Counted from the first letter of the stretch, positions 12,909-24,850 are shown. The stretch is DNA of 64,000 nt from Apodemus sylvaticus (GCF_947179515.1 NC_067473.1:91271850-91335849), one strand, 5' to 3'. Notes: generated by a model not told the origin, from the letters alone. Numbers and translations are program-made.

Positions 12909-13310
12909 CAATTCAAATAACTACAGAGATTAGGTAACTAGTAAGGGACCACTTGTGGAGAAAGAGATCTTTTAAGTAAGGGAAAATGGAGTGTAGGATT
13001 ATAAAGAGATAAAAAGGCAGCATGGCACAATGTGAGCACTAGCTCTCTACTTGGATTTAAGATCTGCTAAACAAGAGGGAAACTATGCCTGATACTGGAA
13101 ACCTAGCCAAGTATCTATGGCAGCTAGTGGAGTCATGGATCTTGGAGAACCATCTACAATGGCCACTCTCCTAAACCAGCATAATCCCAAACTATATTTT
13201 AAATATTTATTCTTATAGCCACAGAGCAGTGTGGTCTCCCCTCATCAAAGAAACATAACATGTGACAGAAGGAGACCACTATAGAAAATCACAATCAATC
13301 AAAATGCAAA

Positions 13311-13504
13311 GTTGTGGAGCCTAGACCTAGTAGATCCATCTACACAAGAACCCCCACATCTAAGGTTCAAGTAACTCTATGGAAGAGAAGCCATGCTGTG
13401 AGATTGTGTTGTGGAGCCTAGACCTAGTAGATCCATCTACACAAGAACCCCCACATCTAAGGTTCAAGTAACTCTATGGAAGAGAAGCCATGCTGTGAGA
13501 TTGT
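13311..13504. repeat. Perfect 97-bp tandem duplication
   Basis: 13311-13407 and 13408-13504 are identical by direct reading. Both start at 'gttgtggagcctagacc' and end at 'gctgtgagattgt'. It lies in the L1 3' UTR. Confidence 0.95.
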
Positions 13505-13795
13505 GTCTCTTAATAACGTCAGAAGCTGCACTCAAAGTCTCACCAAGATGACTGCCCGTGTGTGCTGAACAAGAAGTACATCAATGAACATGCCAAAGAG
13601 GATTGAGGAAAGCTCACAAGGCTTTGATCCTACACAAGGGACAAAATACAGCTAACTAAGGAATGCTGACAGCAAGAGAAATGGTCTTCCTTAGGGAAAG
13701 ATACACCAACTTGTTATCCAACACCCAACAGGTCAGCCCTGAGAGCATACACACTAGTAACATTCTACAGACTGAGCAGATTTCATTTAGGAAAA

Positions 13796-13850
<55 letters not shown>
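13796..13850. repeat. (GT)n(GA)n microsatellite
   Basis: A GT run changes directly to a GA run. Confidence 0.95.
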
Positions 13851-13851
<1 letters not shown>

Positions 13852-14810
13852 CATATGCATGGGCACACGTGTGATATGATATGTGTATGTATGTGTGTAA
13901 CAACAAATAATTTTAAAAGTTGGTAGCATAAATTTGAAAGAGGGAAAGGATAGGTATAAGAGATAATGGGTTTTGAAGAAGAAATGGGAAGGGAGAAATG
14001 ATATAATCCCTAAAAGAAAACTTTACAACAGAGATAAGTGGGGGAAATAGAATAGGAGGATTAGAATGGGGCTGTGAGTGGGAGGGCAAAGCAAAGAAGG
14101 GATTATGGGGAGGGGCAACTAACACTAAGGCCTTCTGAAAAGCCATATGGAAACCTACTACTGTAGATGCTTCCTAAAATATATACATATATGAAGTGTA
14201 CCTAAATGGAGTCACCATATAGTAGGGGATACAACCCTTTAACTAGACATCTCAAGTCAACAAGTGAAACCTCTAGTGCCAGAAATGGGTTGGTTACATC
14301 TTGTCGAATCATTGGCCAATAGACCACCACTACCCACAAACATCATAGGCTATTGCCAAAGCTATGGCTTACTTCCCATAACCTGATGGTAAGGCCCTGT
14401 TGCAGAAGACAACAGTCGCTTGTATCACCAAACATGGAGAAATGAACCTGCTGCCCAGTGAAGTTTCATCTCTGTGGACTATCCTTCATTGTGCTGGAAG
14501 GTACCCTGCATGCCATCAGAGGACAGAAGTGATCATCAGCTACACTTAGCCACAAGCCTGGTGCCCTGCAACAGAGATCTGCCTGCAAGATGCACGAGTA
14601 AGACAGTAGCACAATACCACAGTAGTAAATAACTACTTTTTAAATGGATTTAAGGCCATGAATTAGAACCTATACCTAACTAAGGTGGCCAAGAACCCAT
14701 GACTAGATAGGTAGATAGGTTGTGGGTGTAGGGGACAACCTATTACTATCATTCTGCTAAAGGAACATAGCAATAAAATGATGTCTAAGGACACACCTGT
14801 CACATAGAGC

Positions 14811-16560
14811 ATGTGATCCAGAAGGCTCCATGTTGCTAGAAGATTTTTATAGCTCTAGAATCAATGGTCTTTTGCATACTCTTGCCGTGGGAAAGACATA
14901 TAAGGTCATGAAGCAAGACCATGCCATCTGCATCAGACAGCCTGTCTACCCGCCATTCCCAAAGTGGGTCCTGGTGTGCTAGTGGATCTAAGAGTGAGCT
15001 GCCAGGTGAGTGTAAGTCACTCTGCAACAGGAATGCAGATTGTATCTGGATGCCATAGCAAGTCATAAGTTTGAGGAAGAGGGCACAGCAATAATTTGGT
15101 ACATTCTGGAAATAGTGCATTCCAGATCAAAATGTGTAAATTCAGAAGCTTGAGCAAGCTCCACAGGCAGATGCCCAGCTCCTTCCATTATTTAGTTCTA
15201 TCAAGCTGGCTACCAGAGGAGAAACAGAAGGAAATGCTGGGGGTGTGGTTTGCGGATCACATGACTTATGTTTGAAAGGTGACAGAGGCCTCTTGTGAAT
15301 TACAGTCTGGCTTAGTGTTGTAATAGAAGGTTTAGAGGATGCCCTCCATGATCAGCTTTGTTACCAGCTTCATGGAAAGAGGGAAGTAGCCTAGGGTAAG
15401 ACTGCATGAAAATTCCTTGGGAGTTTCTGACCAATCGGGACCTGAAACAGTGACACTGAAGAGTAGGGACAAGAAGATGTGGGGACATCACGTACAAGGA
15501 CGTGCAGGCATCAGCATGAAGTGTGCACCAGCTTTCTTTCTTTTACAAATATTTTCTGGTGCACTTCTCCAAGCACTGATAAAATAAGCAATAAAGATCA
15601 CTCACTTAGAGTGAAAGGCAGTCAGCTTCCTTGATGAGGCTTGCATAATAGATCCCAGAACCGAATGCCTTAGCAGTCAGGATGCAGGGAGACAGAACAG
15701 ATACATGCTAAACAGTCACACTAATAATTATTTGGTAATGACTACCAATACCAAAGAAAATAAATACAGTGTGCCACAAGAGTTACACCACAAGAGGATA
15801 TTTCTCCAGGAATCAGGGATTGTTCCTTTGAAAGCTGAGTAGAAGAAAGTTAGGAGAGGAAAGAACAGGCAAGAAAGAAAGAGCACATAGGTGATGCTCC
15901 CAGGTGGAGACAAGTGTCTGGTGATGCTCCCAGGTGGAGACAGTGTCTGGTGATGATCCTACGTGGAGACAGTGTCTGGTGCAGATGAGCACATAAGGCT
16001 GGTGTGGCCCACACATTCCTTTAAAAAGAGGTTGTTTTTGAAGGAATTATGCAGCCATCAAAAGTAGGATGAAGCATCAAGTAGTTCCCCAAAACTAAGT
16101 TTTGGTAGTTTGCCAACAGTGTGGCCTAATCTAGAAAGTCCAGCTTGGAATTGGGCCTCAACTGCCTTATCCTTACCTCTGCTAGCCAGGGAAGGTTGGT
16201 GACATTCAATTTTGCAATCTTCACACCATCATAGAAACAACCCAGACTCAGCATCCTAACCAAGGCCAAATAAGTTCATTTCTATCATTACTGGCAATGT
16301 GAACTTCAATGGTATAATTGAGGCAATATTAAAGTCCTGAGTGATAGGGTCAGCTAATTTTCAAAGTACCACATTGCAAGTAGTACTTATCAAACATGCA
16401 GTGAACTCATTTACTCTGTCCATATTAATAATTTATAGATCATATTTTGCGAAAGTTTAGGTAGCTTGCCATTATTCTTACATATTTTGATACTAAATTG
16501 TCCTGTGTGTTGTTGATAGCTGTTTCAAGCAGACTTGTGTGATCTTTTGTCATGTCTCCA
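14811..16560. other. Intergenic, no gene seen
   Basis: I see no supported gene. It contains a small minisatellite at 15891-15978, listed separately. Short frames have no family resemblance. Confidence 0.45.
15891..15978. repeat. Three-copy 29-30-bp minisatellite
   Basis: Units are at 15891-15920, 15921-15949 and 15950-15978. Each is based on 'gtgatgctcccaggtggaga' followed by 'cagtgtctg'. The third copy is diverged (gatcctacg). Confidence 0.9.
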
Positions 16561-16589
16561 TTACTCGCTGAGCACTTCCTTATTGTTTG

Positions 16590-16706
16590 TATGTGTGTGA
16601 ATGTAAGTTTTTGTGTGAGTATGCATGTGTGAATGTGTGTGTATGAGAGCATGAATGTATATTTGCATGTATTTGTGACTGTATGCTTGTGTGAATGTGT
16701 GTGTAA

Positions 16707-16759
<53 letters not shown>

Positions 16760-16760
16760 C
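16590..16760. repeat. TG-rich microsatellite
   Basis: Interrupted TG/TGAA sequence is followed by a pure TG run at about 16710-16757. Confidence 0.9.
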
Positions 16761-19499
16761 TCATGCGCGTGAGCTTCCTGTCTTATTCTGGAAACTTAAT
16801 CTCCCAAGAATCCTGGATCCTGTTTGGAAACTTCAAATCTGATTGGATATGTTCATGGCTGATGTCAGGCTCTGAGAGTGAAAAGACTGTTCATAGAAAT
16901 ACATTTAGGTGTTCTAATAACACTCTTATCTGTGTCTATTTATATGTCACTTATTTATGTGTATTCAAAACTTTAAATTCAAATAAAAATCTCAATTTTT
17001 AACCCAAGCTCTTTGTAAATTTATATATTTATAACTAGATCTCTGATAGCATTAAGCCTCTGATGTTTTTCTCAAGTATTTATTTTTCTGTGCAATTCTG
17101 TAAGTGATTTGGTGTCCATAGACAGCGAGGGCTTCAAGCTGAGCTGCTACTGCACCATCCGACACCCATGAATGTTCAGTCCCCTCCATGTTCTGTCACC
17201 CCAATCGGAAACTTCCCCAGGGACACTCTGCGCACAGTCAGCAGGCTCCACTCCCGCAGACACTCCAGCCTACATTACTCAGCTAATGGAAAGGAGAGGG
17301 GAAAGGGAAACAGATCCACGGTCAAAGCCAAAGAAATACCATACCTCTAACTACAGATATGTACACAGAGTCCCTAGGGGTCCGAATCCATCCATTTCTT
17401 TATACAGTAATTGAGATGTGCTCTTTAAAAAGAAATTATACTAGTGGGTGTTATGTAATTCTGATAGATTGGGACCACTGGTATAAAAAGTATTGCACAA
17501 ACATTTGTCTGTAGTCCTTAAGTGTGTCTGAGCATAAAGAAAAACAAGTATTTGGAAGTTTTGTGGTCAAATTTAAAATACAAATAAAATACCCGGAGGA
17601 TATAAATCCCAGGAAAATTTGAGCACCTTGCTCTTTTAGTACTGACATCTTGTGAAAAACTTCTGTCTTCCATCTCACAGTGCAGAGAAGTCACAGAATG
17701 AAGAACAAAGCCTTCACAGCTTCCTAACTTTTCCAGACTCTAGCTGCTCCTATTTCTTTCATACACAAGTGGAGATGATGGGTCCCTTGGTTACTGGAAA
17801 GTCTTGCTAGTCAGACTGTGAGTGACAGATAGGGAAGTTAGGTACAGTGACAGTGTTGGTTGATTTCAACCTTACCCAGGCCAGTCTCCAAAAATACATG
17901 AGAATGCTCTACCCTCCAAATAAAGACATTACCTTTTCCTTTATTTTCATCAAGGGTTGTCTTTTAGGTTTGGGGTACTTGTCTATCCCTGTCTATCACT
18001 AGAGTATTTCCGCAGAGCTTAAACTCTTAAAAAAAAAAAGGTGTGTGTGTGGGGGGGGGGGCTCCTAAAATCTGTCAGACAGGGACTGTTCTTTATACAA
18101 CAGATAAATGGGCACACTCACTCGAAGGGGAGAAACAGGTGAAGGCTGACATATCACGCTTAACTTTGAACTCTCTTCTGTCCTTCTCTATCTTGTTGAG
18201 ATATAAACACTAGTTTACTCCAACCGCTGAAATCCTTCGCACAAGGAGCTCCAGATGGCACGTTGGATCAAGTCCCTGCTAGCGGAACATTTCAACCGCA
18301 CTGGACCCTGCAAAGACAGGTTCCAGGGAGCTTTCTGCGGTACCATCTGCCGGAAGACGAAAGTCCTCCTTGGATAGCAACCACCCTGAAAATCGAAAGC
18401 ACCAGTCACAGTTGCCACCCACTCTGGTGCCCCAGGGACCAAGAAAGCCCCAAGCTGGAGAGCACTCGGAGCAAGCCGGGGCGTGTCCCGAGCCAGGAAG
18501 TTACTGATTGGCTCTTTGTGGTAAACTACCAGGCTGAGGGCTAAAGAGGTAGGAGGGGAGAGGTTTATAGAGGGAGTGAACACCCTAACTAAACAGAGCG
18601 AGACAGGTGGGTTTGACTGTGGCTTCTGGGCGTTTGCGCAAGAAGCCACGCGCAGCAGTAAACCGGGGCCTCCCGAGGCAGCAGTTTCAAAATGCCCAGA
18701 ATCACAAAGAACTCCAGGACCTTTTGCACTAATTCCCGCAGCCTCCTGTGGCTCTGCGTTTACTAGTCCTACCCTACGAGTGTTGAAACTGGTTGTATGA
18801 TTCCTTGCGATGCAGACTGAGATGCTAACAGTCGCTGAGGAACACGCTCAAAGGCTCCTGGGACAATCCCGATTTTGGTATAACTATATCACAGCTTTAC
18901 TTTCAATTTGAAAAAAAAAGGGGGGGGGGCTACATAAAGAATCCAAGTACGATGTGGACCAAGAGATGCAGACTGCAGACGTAGTAGTAAAAAATTAAGA
19001 AATACGTTCCCAGAAGCGAATGGTTTTCACTTTGCTCTGATTTTTAATTAGACGCCACTTAACACTTCAACAAATTAAATGTGCAATAGGTGAGAGCTTT
19101 ATACACGCCTCTCTGTATGTATTTCTGTCACATTGCACATGAGCGATTTTACGACTTTCTAGAGAGCTGTGACCCAGACTTGGAGGGAACTCAGGGCAGG
19201 CGGGGTTCACTAGGTTGGTGCCTTGAAGGCTCTAGGCTGGTCCTGCTGGGCCAGGAGCCGCCTACCCTGGGTTCTGTAGGAGCTGGGGCCACTCGGACAC
19301 AGCCTGGAGCCCGCTCCTCCCCCACTCCCCACTCTCTAGCCCTTGGGAGGTGACACCCTCAGGAGTCGAATTACAGCCCCGCAATTAACATATGAATTTC
19401 CAGAACAGACTAGAGGGACAAGGGGGAATTTTTTTTCCCCCCCAGAGCTGGAGCAGGAGTCCTCGGCACACAGTAACTTTTCTCTGGGTGTAAAAACTC
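16761..19499. other. Atoh1 upstream region, no gene seen
   Basis: The sequence shifts from AT-rich to GC-richer toward the promoter. No L1 or SINE is recognised. G-runs occur near 18050 and 18921. Open frames of up to 144 codons near 18215-18649 exist on both strands, but nothing shows that they are coding. Confidence 0.5.
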
Positions 19500-19665
19500 T
19501 TTGATTGGCTCCTCGCACGCGCCTGCCCGCCCCCTTCTTTGACTGAGCAGACACGCGACTGGCGCAAGGAGGGGGCTGGGAGGGGAGCCGGGGGAGATAC
19601 ACTGGCGCGTGCCGCTTTTTAAAGGGGCGCAGCGCCTTCAGCAACCGGAGAAGCTTCGTTGCACG
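19500..19665 (+). promoter_or_regulatory. Atoh1: Atoh1 proximal promoter
   Basis: A reverse CCAAT box (ATTGG, 19504-19508), a GC-box-like CCCGCCCC (19526-19533) and a TATA-like TTTTTAAAG (from 19616) precede the CDS in the expected order. Transcription would start near 19650, which is an inference. CACGCG motifs at 19516-19521, 19552-19557 and 19662-19667 match the class C sites preferred by Hes/Hey repressors, and HES factors are known to repress Atoh1. Confidence 0.7.
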
Positions 19666-19840
19666 CGACCTGGTGTGTGATCTCCGAGTGAGAGGGGGAG
19701 GGTCAGAGGAGAAAAAAAAATCAGACCTTGCAGAAGAGCCTAGGAAGGTTTTTGTTGGTGTTGTTCGGGGCTTTTCCCCTTCATTGAACTGGGTTGCCAG
19801 CACCTCCTCTAACACGGCACCTCCGAGCTATTGCAGTGCG

Positions 19841-20893
19841 ATGTCCCGCCTGCTGCATGCAGAAGAGTGGGCTGAGGCAAAAGAGTTGGGGGACCACCAT
19901 CGCCACCCCCAGCCGCACCACGTCCCGCAGCTGACGCCACAGCCACCTGCTACCTTGCAGGCAAGAGACCATCCTGTCTACCCAGCAGAACTGTCCCTCC
20001 TGGATAGCACCGACCCACGCGCCTGGCTGACTCCCACTTTGCAGGGCCTCTGCACGGCACGCGCCGCCCAGTATCTGCTGCATTCTCCGGAGCTGGGAGT
20101 CTCCGAGGCCGCGGCGCCCCGGGACGAGGCTGACAGCCAGGGTGAGCTGGTAAGGAGGAGCGGCTGTGGTGGCCTCAGCAAGAGCCCCGGGCCGGTGAAA
20201 GTGCGGGAACAGCTGTGCAAGCTGAAGGGCGGGGTCGTAGTAGACGAGCTGGGCTGCAGCCGCCAGCGAGCCCCTTCCAGCAAACAGGTGAATGGGGTAC
20301 AGAAGCAAAGGCGACTGGCAGCGAACGCAAGGGAGAGGCGCAGGATGCATGGGCTGAACCACGCCTTCGATCAGCTGCGCAACGTTATCCCGTCCTTCAA
20401 CAACGACAAGAAGCTGTCCAAATATGAGACCCTGCAGATGGCCCAGATCTACATCAATGCTCTGTCGGAGTTGCTGCAGACTCCCAGTGTCGGAGAGCAG
20501 CCACCGCCACCGGCAGCCTCCTGTAAAACTGACCACCATCACCTTCGCGCCGCCTCCTATGAGGGAGGTGCGGGCGCCTCTGCGGTAGCTGGGGCTCAGC
20601 CAGCCCCGGGAGGGGGCCCGAGACCTACCCCTCCCGGGCCTTGCCGGACTCGCTTCTCCGCCCCAGCTTCTTCCGGGGGTTACTCGGTGCAGCTGGACGC
20701 TTTACACTTCCCAGCTTTCGAGGACAGGGCCCTAACGGCGATGATGGCACAGAAGGACCTGTCGTCTTCACTGCCCGGGGGCATCCTGCAGCCGGTACAG
20801 GAGGACAGCAGCAAAACTTCTCCCAGGTCCCACAGAAGTGATGGAGAATTTTCCCCCCATTCTCATTACAGTGACTCTGATGAGGCCAGTTAG
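19841..20893 (+). CDS. Atoh1: ATOH1 (MATH1) bHLH transcription factor
   Basis: Single-exon gene for the proneural basic helix-loop-helix activator ATOH1. In the nucleus it pairs with class I E-proteins and binds CANNTG E-boxes. It specifies cerebellar granule neurons, dorsal spinal interneurons, inner-ear hair cells, Merkel cells and intestinal secretory cells. The start at 19841 is the first ATG of the frame and gives MSRLLHAEEW, the family N-terminus, and 350 residues (mouse 351). The bHLH lies at about 157-213, with basic region RLAANARERRRMHGLN and helices through QIYINALSELL. Flanking parts are low-complexity: His/Pro/Gln-rich near 19-40, Pro/Gly/Ala-rich after 215, and a Ser-rich C-terminus ending HYSDSDEAS. 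The frame is fully intact. Differences from remembered mouse residues (for example RDHP for RDLP) favour rat. Control is expected from the downstream E-box enhancer and HES-type sites. Confidence 0.98.
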   Translation: MSRLLHAEEWAEAKELGDHHRHPQPHHVPQLTPQPPATLQARDHPVYPAELSLLDSTDPRAWLTPTLQGLCTARAAQYLLHSPELGVSEAAAPRDEADSQGELVRRSGCGGLSKSPGPVKVREQLCKLKGGVVVDELGCSRQRAPSSKQVNGVQKQRRLAANARERRRMHGLNHAFDQLRNVIPSFNNDKKLSKYETLQMAQIYINALSELLQTPSVGEQPPPPAASCKTDHHHLRAASYEGGAGASAVAGAQPAPGGGPRPTPPGPCRTRFSAPASSGGYSVQLDALHFPAFEDRALTAMMAQKDLSSSLPGGILQPVQEDSSKTSPRSHRSDGEFSPHSHYSDSDEAS

Positions 20894-21755
20894 GAAGGCA
20901 ACAGTTCCCAGAAAACTGAGACAACCAAATACCCTTTCCAGTGCGCGCGGGAAGACCCGTGACAAATACCCCTGCACCCTTTAATTTTTGCTCTGTGGTT
21001 ATCGTTGTTAGCAATGACCTGACTTCGGACGGCTGCGGCTCTTCCAACCGCCTTCCTCCTACCTCTGCTTCCTCTGTAGGTAGATACAGTATCGTTATAT
21101 GTACCTTTACGTGGCGTCGTTTCGTGGTCCATGCTGCCAATATGCTGCTAAAATGTCATATCTCTGTCTCTGGTCTGGGTTTCACTTATTTTATACCTTG
21201 GCCGTTCATCCTGGTTTGTTGCGCAAACTCACAAATAAGGGAGTTAGTCTTCCAAGTTGTTTCCCCAACCGCTTGAGACCCGCATTCGATGCTTTACTGA
21301 ACAAGGACCACTGAGTTGTTAAAATGAGGGGCAGATAAGAGTATCTGTAGACCTTAAACACCGAGCGTGTCTAGCGGACCCAGAACACACGCACTTCATC
21401 ACTGGCTGCTGCGCCGCCTTGAAGAAACTCAACTGCCAATTGCAGACCAACTTTTGATTTAAAAAAAAAAAAACAGCCAGTCATAATCACTAAACTCTTT
21501 GCAAATGTTTGGTTTTGCAAATGAAAATTTTAAAAAATATGTAGTGTCAAAGGCGTTTGGTCAATTTTCTTTTGCTTTGTTAACATTAGAAACGTTATTT
21601 ATTATTGGGTATTTGGATCCATTTCTACTTATTTGCTTTTTTTTTACATTTTCTACTCAAGATCATTTTATTTTGATTTAGCAAATCCAGTTGCCATTGC
21701 TTTACATATGTATGCTCTTTTACAAATGATAAAATAAACTTGAAAAAAACTTGTA
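20894..21755 (+). other. Atoh1: Atoh1 3' UTR
   Basis: The sequence runs from the stop codon to just beyond an AATAAA signal, becoming strongly AT-rich after about 21430. With a start near 19650 the transcript would be about 2.1 kb, in line with the known Atoh1 mRNA. The exact cleavage site is inferred. Confidence 0.75.
21733..21738 (+). terminator. Atoh1: Atoh1 polyadenylation signal AATAAA
   Basis: A canonical hexamer about 840 bp after the stop codon, followed by T/G-rich sequence (ttgtagttgtcacgtgttct). It is the first AATAAA I noticed downstream of the CDS. Confidence 0.75.
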
Positions 21756-22050
21756 GTTGTCACGTGTTCTATTCCAGTAAAACATTAAAAATAATTTGTA
21801 AGTGGCCTCTTAGAAATTATGAGATTTGCTGTTTGGAAGAATGATGCAAACCTTACAGTAACACCAGATACACAATAAATTGTGAGATCAAACGTACCCA
21901 GCTCTGCATCATGGTTTGCCTTTTGTTGAACGGGATCTTCCAGTGTCCTTACTTCTAGAGTCAAAAATCTCCAGGAGAAGCCAATGCCCTCTGTCTCCAC
22001 GGCTCTGGTCCATGCTGGTTAATATCACTGAAATTACCTATTTACACTCA

Positions 22051-22051
<1 letters not shown>

Positions 22052-22092
<41 letters not shown>
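22052..22092. repeat. (CA)n microsatellite
   Basis: A nearly pure CA run. Confidence 0.95.
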
Positions 22093-22095
<3 letters not shown>

Positions 22096-23750
22096 CTGAA
22101 AACTTTTTAGGTACACATGGCAACTCATAATCTGAAGGGTTTTTTGGCAGATATTTGTAGAGATATCTGCAAAAACAGAAGGGAACAATGGAAAAGAACT
22201 TGACAGCAAAGATAGATTGGAAACCATTGTTTCAACAATAAGCTAGAAGTCTTTAATATTGCTGACCACCAATAACGTTTTTTTTTCTTTTCAAACTCAC
22301 TTCTTCCGACACAAAACTAGCATTTGCCTTTAAATTTTTCCCTCAGAACAAACCAGTCAAGTACCTTCTAAGTCAGCTATTAGACTCATCCCAGGTGTCC
22401 ATATGAGGCAGGAATGTATTTCAGGATCTCAGGATCAGAGGTCTTGGGAAAGCTAATGCAGAATGTGTAGAGAAGAGAAATCAGAACTTTTACAATGCAT
22501 TTGATTGGCTAATTTGGGCGTTGTACTATTCATTAAACTCAAGTGTCCAGAATACTCTCTGCCCGGTAAATGTCTCTGAAATTGAGGGGTGGGCTATAAG
22601 CAAATCCATTGTCTTCTTTGTGGTAACAAAATGAGGGTACCCCACAAAATAAGGGGGTTAGTTTGCTAGTTCTTGTATCCTGTCATCACCTTAGTACAAG
22701 GAAAACTTCACAGATTGCATCTGTAGAAAAAGCGCTGCCCTGGAAGCACAGGTTTTCTTCCATTGTGCAAGAATTGCAGGCCACTGCTGACCACACCGGC
22801 TACAGTGACTTTCCATAAAAGCCTGTCCAGGGAAGTTTAGCAGTTCTGTCAGCCAGTTCTCTGGGAGTTCAGGGTGGCTAGGGACACTTTCCAGGAAAGG
22901 AACAATGTACCTACCCTTAGATAACCCACTAAGCCAGGCATCAAATATCAGGAATCTTTATATTGCTGAAAAGCTAACAACAGCAAAAAGCCAGACAATT
23001 GCTTTGGACACATTTTCATTTCTCTCTTACTAAACAAACCAGAGAAAAACATATGAACAAGACCAGAGAGCCAACTCTTATGTGTTTTCATATTATTTGG
23101 CTTGGTGTGGTCTTTCCTATGTGTGTGTGTCAGGGTGGTGGTGGTGGTTGGTATTCTTTTACATGCTAGAAATTCGAGAAAGGAAAGGGGGCACAAAGTC
23201 CTTTTCCTCCCAAATAAAACAACCCAAATTTTAAAACCACTCATGTATACTTTGTGTTAACCAACGAGGAAAAATGTTTCATCGATGTCATTTTTTGTTG
23301 ATTCTGAGAAAATAGAACTAGCACAGGTAGCTCCCTCCTCCACTGCATTTTATAGATAATGAAATGGCAACTAATCACACATTTCAGAGAGTACCAGTTT
23401 CCACGGCTGCACATGACCTTCCTGATCACTGGATCAGGGAGCCTGCCCGCAAATTTCTTCTTCAGCAAAATGAATAGTTGGGAGTTGGGTCTGTCTAAGG
23501 TCCAGATGGATGTTAGCTGCACAGTGAGCACAGCTTCTACTTCACCTCTCTTAGCGAGGAATTCCCGTTTGCCACCTTCTCAGGAGGGAAACAATTGTAT
23601 CAGAATTTCAAACTTTAATTCTGTATAACGTTGATGGAAAGGCAATGGAAAATTCTTCTATCTCATCCAAATGAGAACAAAGTCAGACTATTTTGTGGCA
23701 AACTGCTCAACGTTCACATTAATACTTTAACCTCTTTTCTTCGTCCCATT

Positions 23751-23831
23751 CTTTTCCTTTCCTTTCCTTTCCTTCCTTCCTTCCTTCCTTCCTTCCTTCC
23801 TTCCTTCCTTCCTTCCTTCCTTCCTTCCTTC

Positions 23832-23873
<42 letters not shown>
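23751..23873. repeat. (CCTT)n/(CTTT)n microsatellite
   Basis: A pure CCTT block changes to CTTT, giving a polypurine-polypyrimidine tract of about 120 bp. The Arg-Lys-Glu-Gly and Ser-Phe-Leu-Pro frames are artefacts. Confidence 0.95.
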
Positions 23874-23875
<2 letters not shown>

Positions 23876-24289
23876 TAATGCTGGCATTTTTTTTGAAAGA
23901 GATCCACTCCAAGGTCCAGCAATGAAGTTTGCATAACAAGCGTTTGGCAGCTCCCCCCTCACACCCCATTAACAAGCTGTAACATATAGCTGCAGGTTGC
24001 TATAATCTCATTAATATTTTGGAAACTTGAATATTGAGTATTTCTGAGGGCTCATTCCCCATATGCCAGACCACTCCTGCCATGCTGACTGGTTCCTTTC
24101 TCTCCATTATTAGCAATTAGCTTCTACCTTCCAAAGTCAGATCCAAGTATCTAAGATACTACCGAAGGCATCAGCTATGTGTGCAAGTTAGGCATGCTTA
24201 ATATCACCCAAACAAACAAAGAGTCAGCACTTCTTAAAGTAATGAAGATAGATATATCGGGTTAGTTCTTTGGGACACTGCTGGTGTTA

Positions 24290-24850
24290 TCCAGAGTTTT
24301 CTATACTTTAAGCAGCTTGTTTTATATTCTCTCTTTGCTCTCAGCCAACCAACATTTTTATTTGTTGAGGGTTTTGGCTCACCACACTTTTGGAAACTTA
24401 TTTGATTTCACGGGGAGCTGAAGGAAGATTGTTTTTGGCAACAGGCAAGTTTAACACGTTCTTCATGGGGTCGTTGCGAATGGCACATCTACCAGAAAAG
24501 GAGGGGGAGTAACTTCCTCCTTCCGAACCTGCAGGAGACCAGAGCTTTCCCGACGTCGTCTTCCTGTTGATTTTCAAGATTTAAAACTGGCCCCAAAGTT
24601 GTAATTTTATTGAAGTGTGTCTTGGAATATAAATCTCTGCTAACCTAAAAGTTCGAGAAAGGAAAGGAAAGAAACAGAACCACTTGCCAGCTACAACCTA
24701 GACAGAGCGCTTGCTGGAGAAACGTGAAGACCATGGACAAGGACGGGTGGTAGTTGAAATGTTTGCAGTTCTTTTCTTGAGAAGGCATAGGACACAGGGT
24801 AGGGAGGAGCTAAAATAAAGTCACACGTACTTTTAGTCTTTTCTACACCC
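24290..24850. promoter_or_regulatory. Probable Atoh1 3' enhancer, element A region
   Basis: The mouse Atoh1 enhancer is known to lie about 3.4 kb 3' of the coding region and to be about 1.4 kb long, with conserved blocks A and B. This stretch begins 3.4 kb after the stop codon, is unique and lacks transposons. The boundaries are inferred from distance, not from an alignment. Confidence 0.55.

Larger units (their letters stand above)
12275..14810 (+). mobile_element. Old L1 fragment: ORF2 tail plus long 3' UTR
   Basis: The 3' end of ORF2 is recognisable as decayed sequence ('gagatttcatcttacccca', 'gtggccaaga', 'catatacccaaaggactttg', 'gaatggataatgaaaatgtgg'). A long Lx-type 3' UTR follows, including 'ggctattgccaaagctatgg', 'ggtaaggccctgttgc' and 'ctgctaaaggaacatagc'. 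No frame is open. It contains a GT microsatellite, a perfect 97-bp tandem duplication and a GT/GA tract. The final poly(A) part is not seen, so the 3' end appears truncated near 14810. Confidence 0.75.
21756..24289. other. Spacer between Atoh1 and its 3' enhancer
   Basis: Unique sequence without a gene, L1 or SINE that I can recognise. It contains a (CA)n run at 22052-22092 and a CCTT/CTTT tract at 23751-23873. Confidence 0.55.

Noticed and set aside
18215..18649. 144-codon minus-strand frame and plus-strand partner upstream of Atoh1
   Set aside because: Open on both strands in GC-rich DNA with no recognisable domain, so probably chance.
19781..20542. 253-codon minus-strand frame opposite Atoh1
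   Set aside because: A shadow of the GC-rich Atoh1 coding strand; no start context, homology or promoter of its own.
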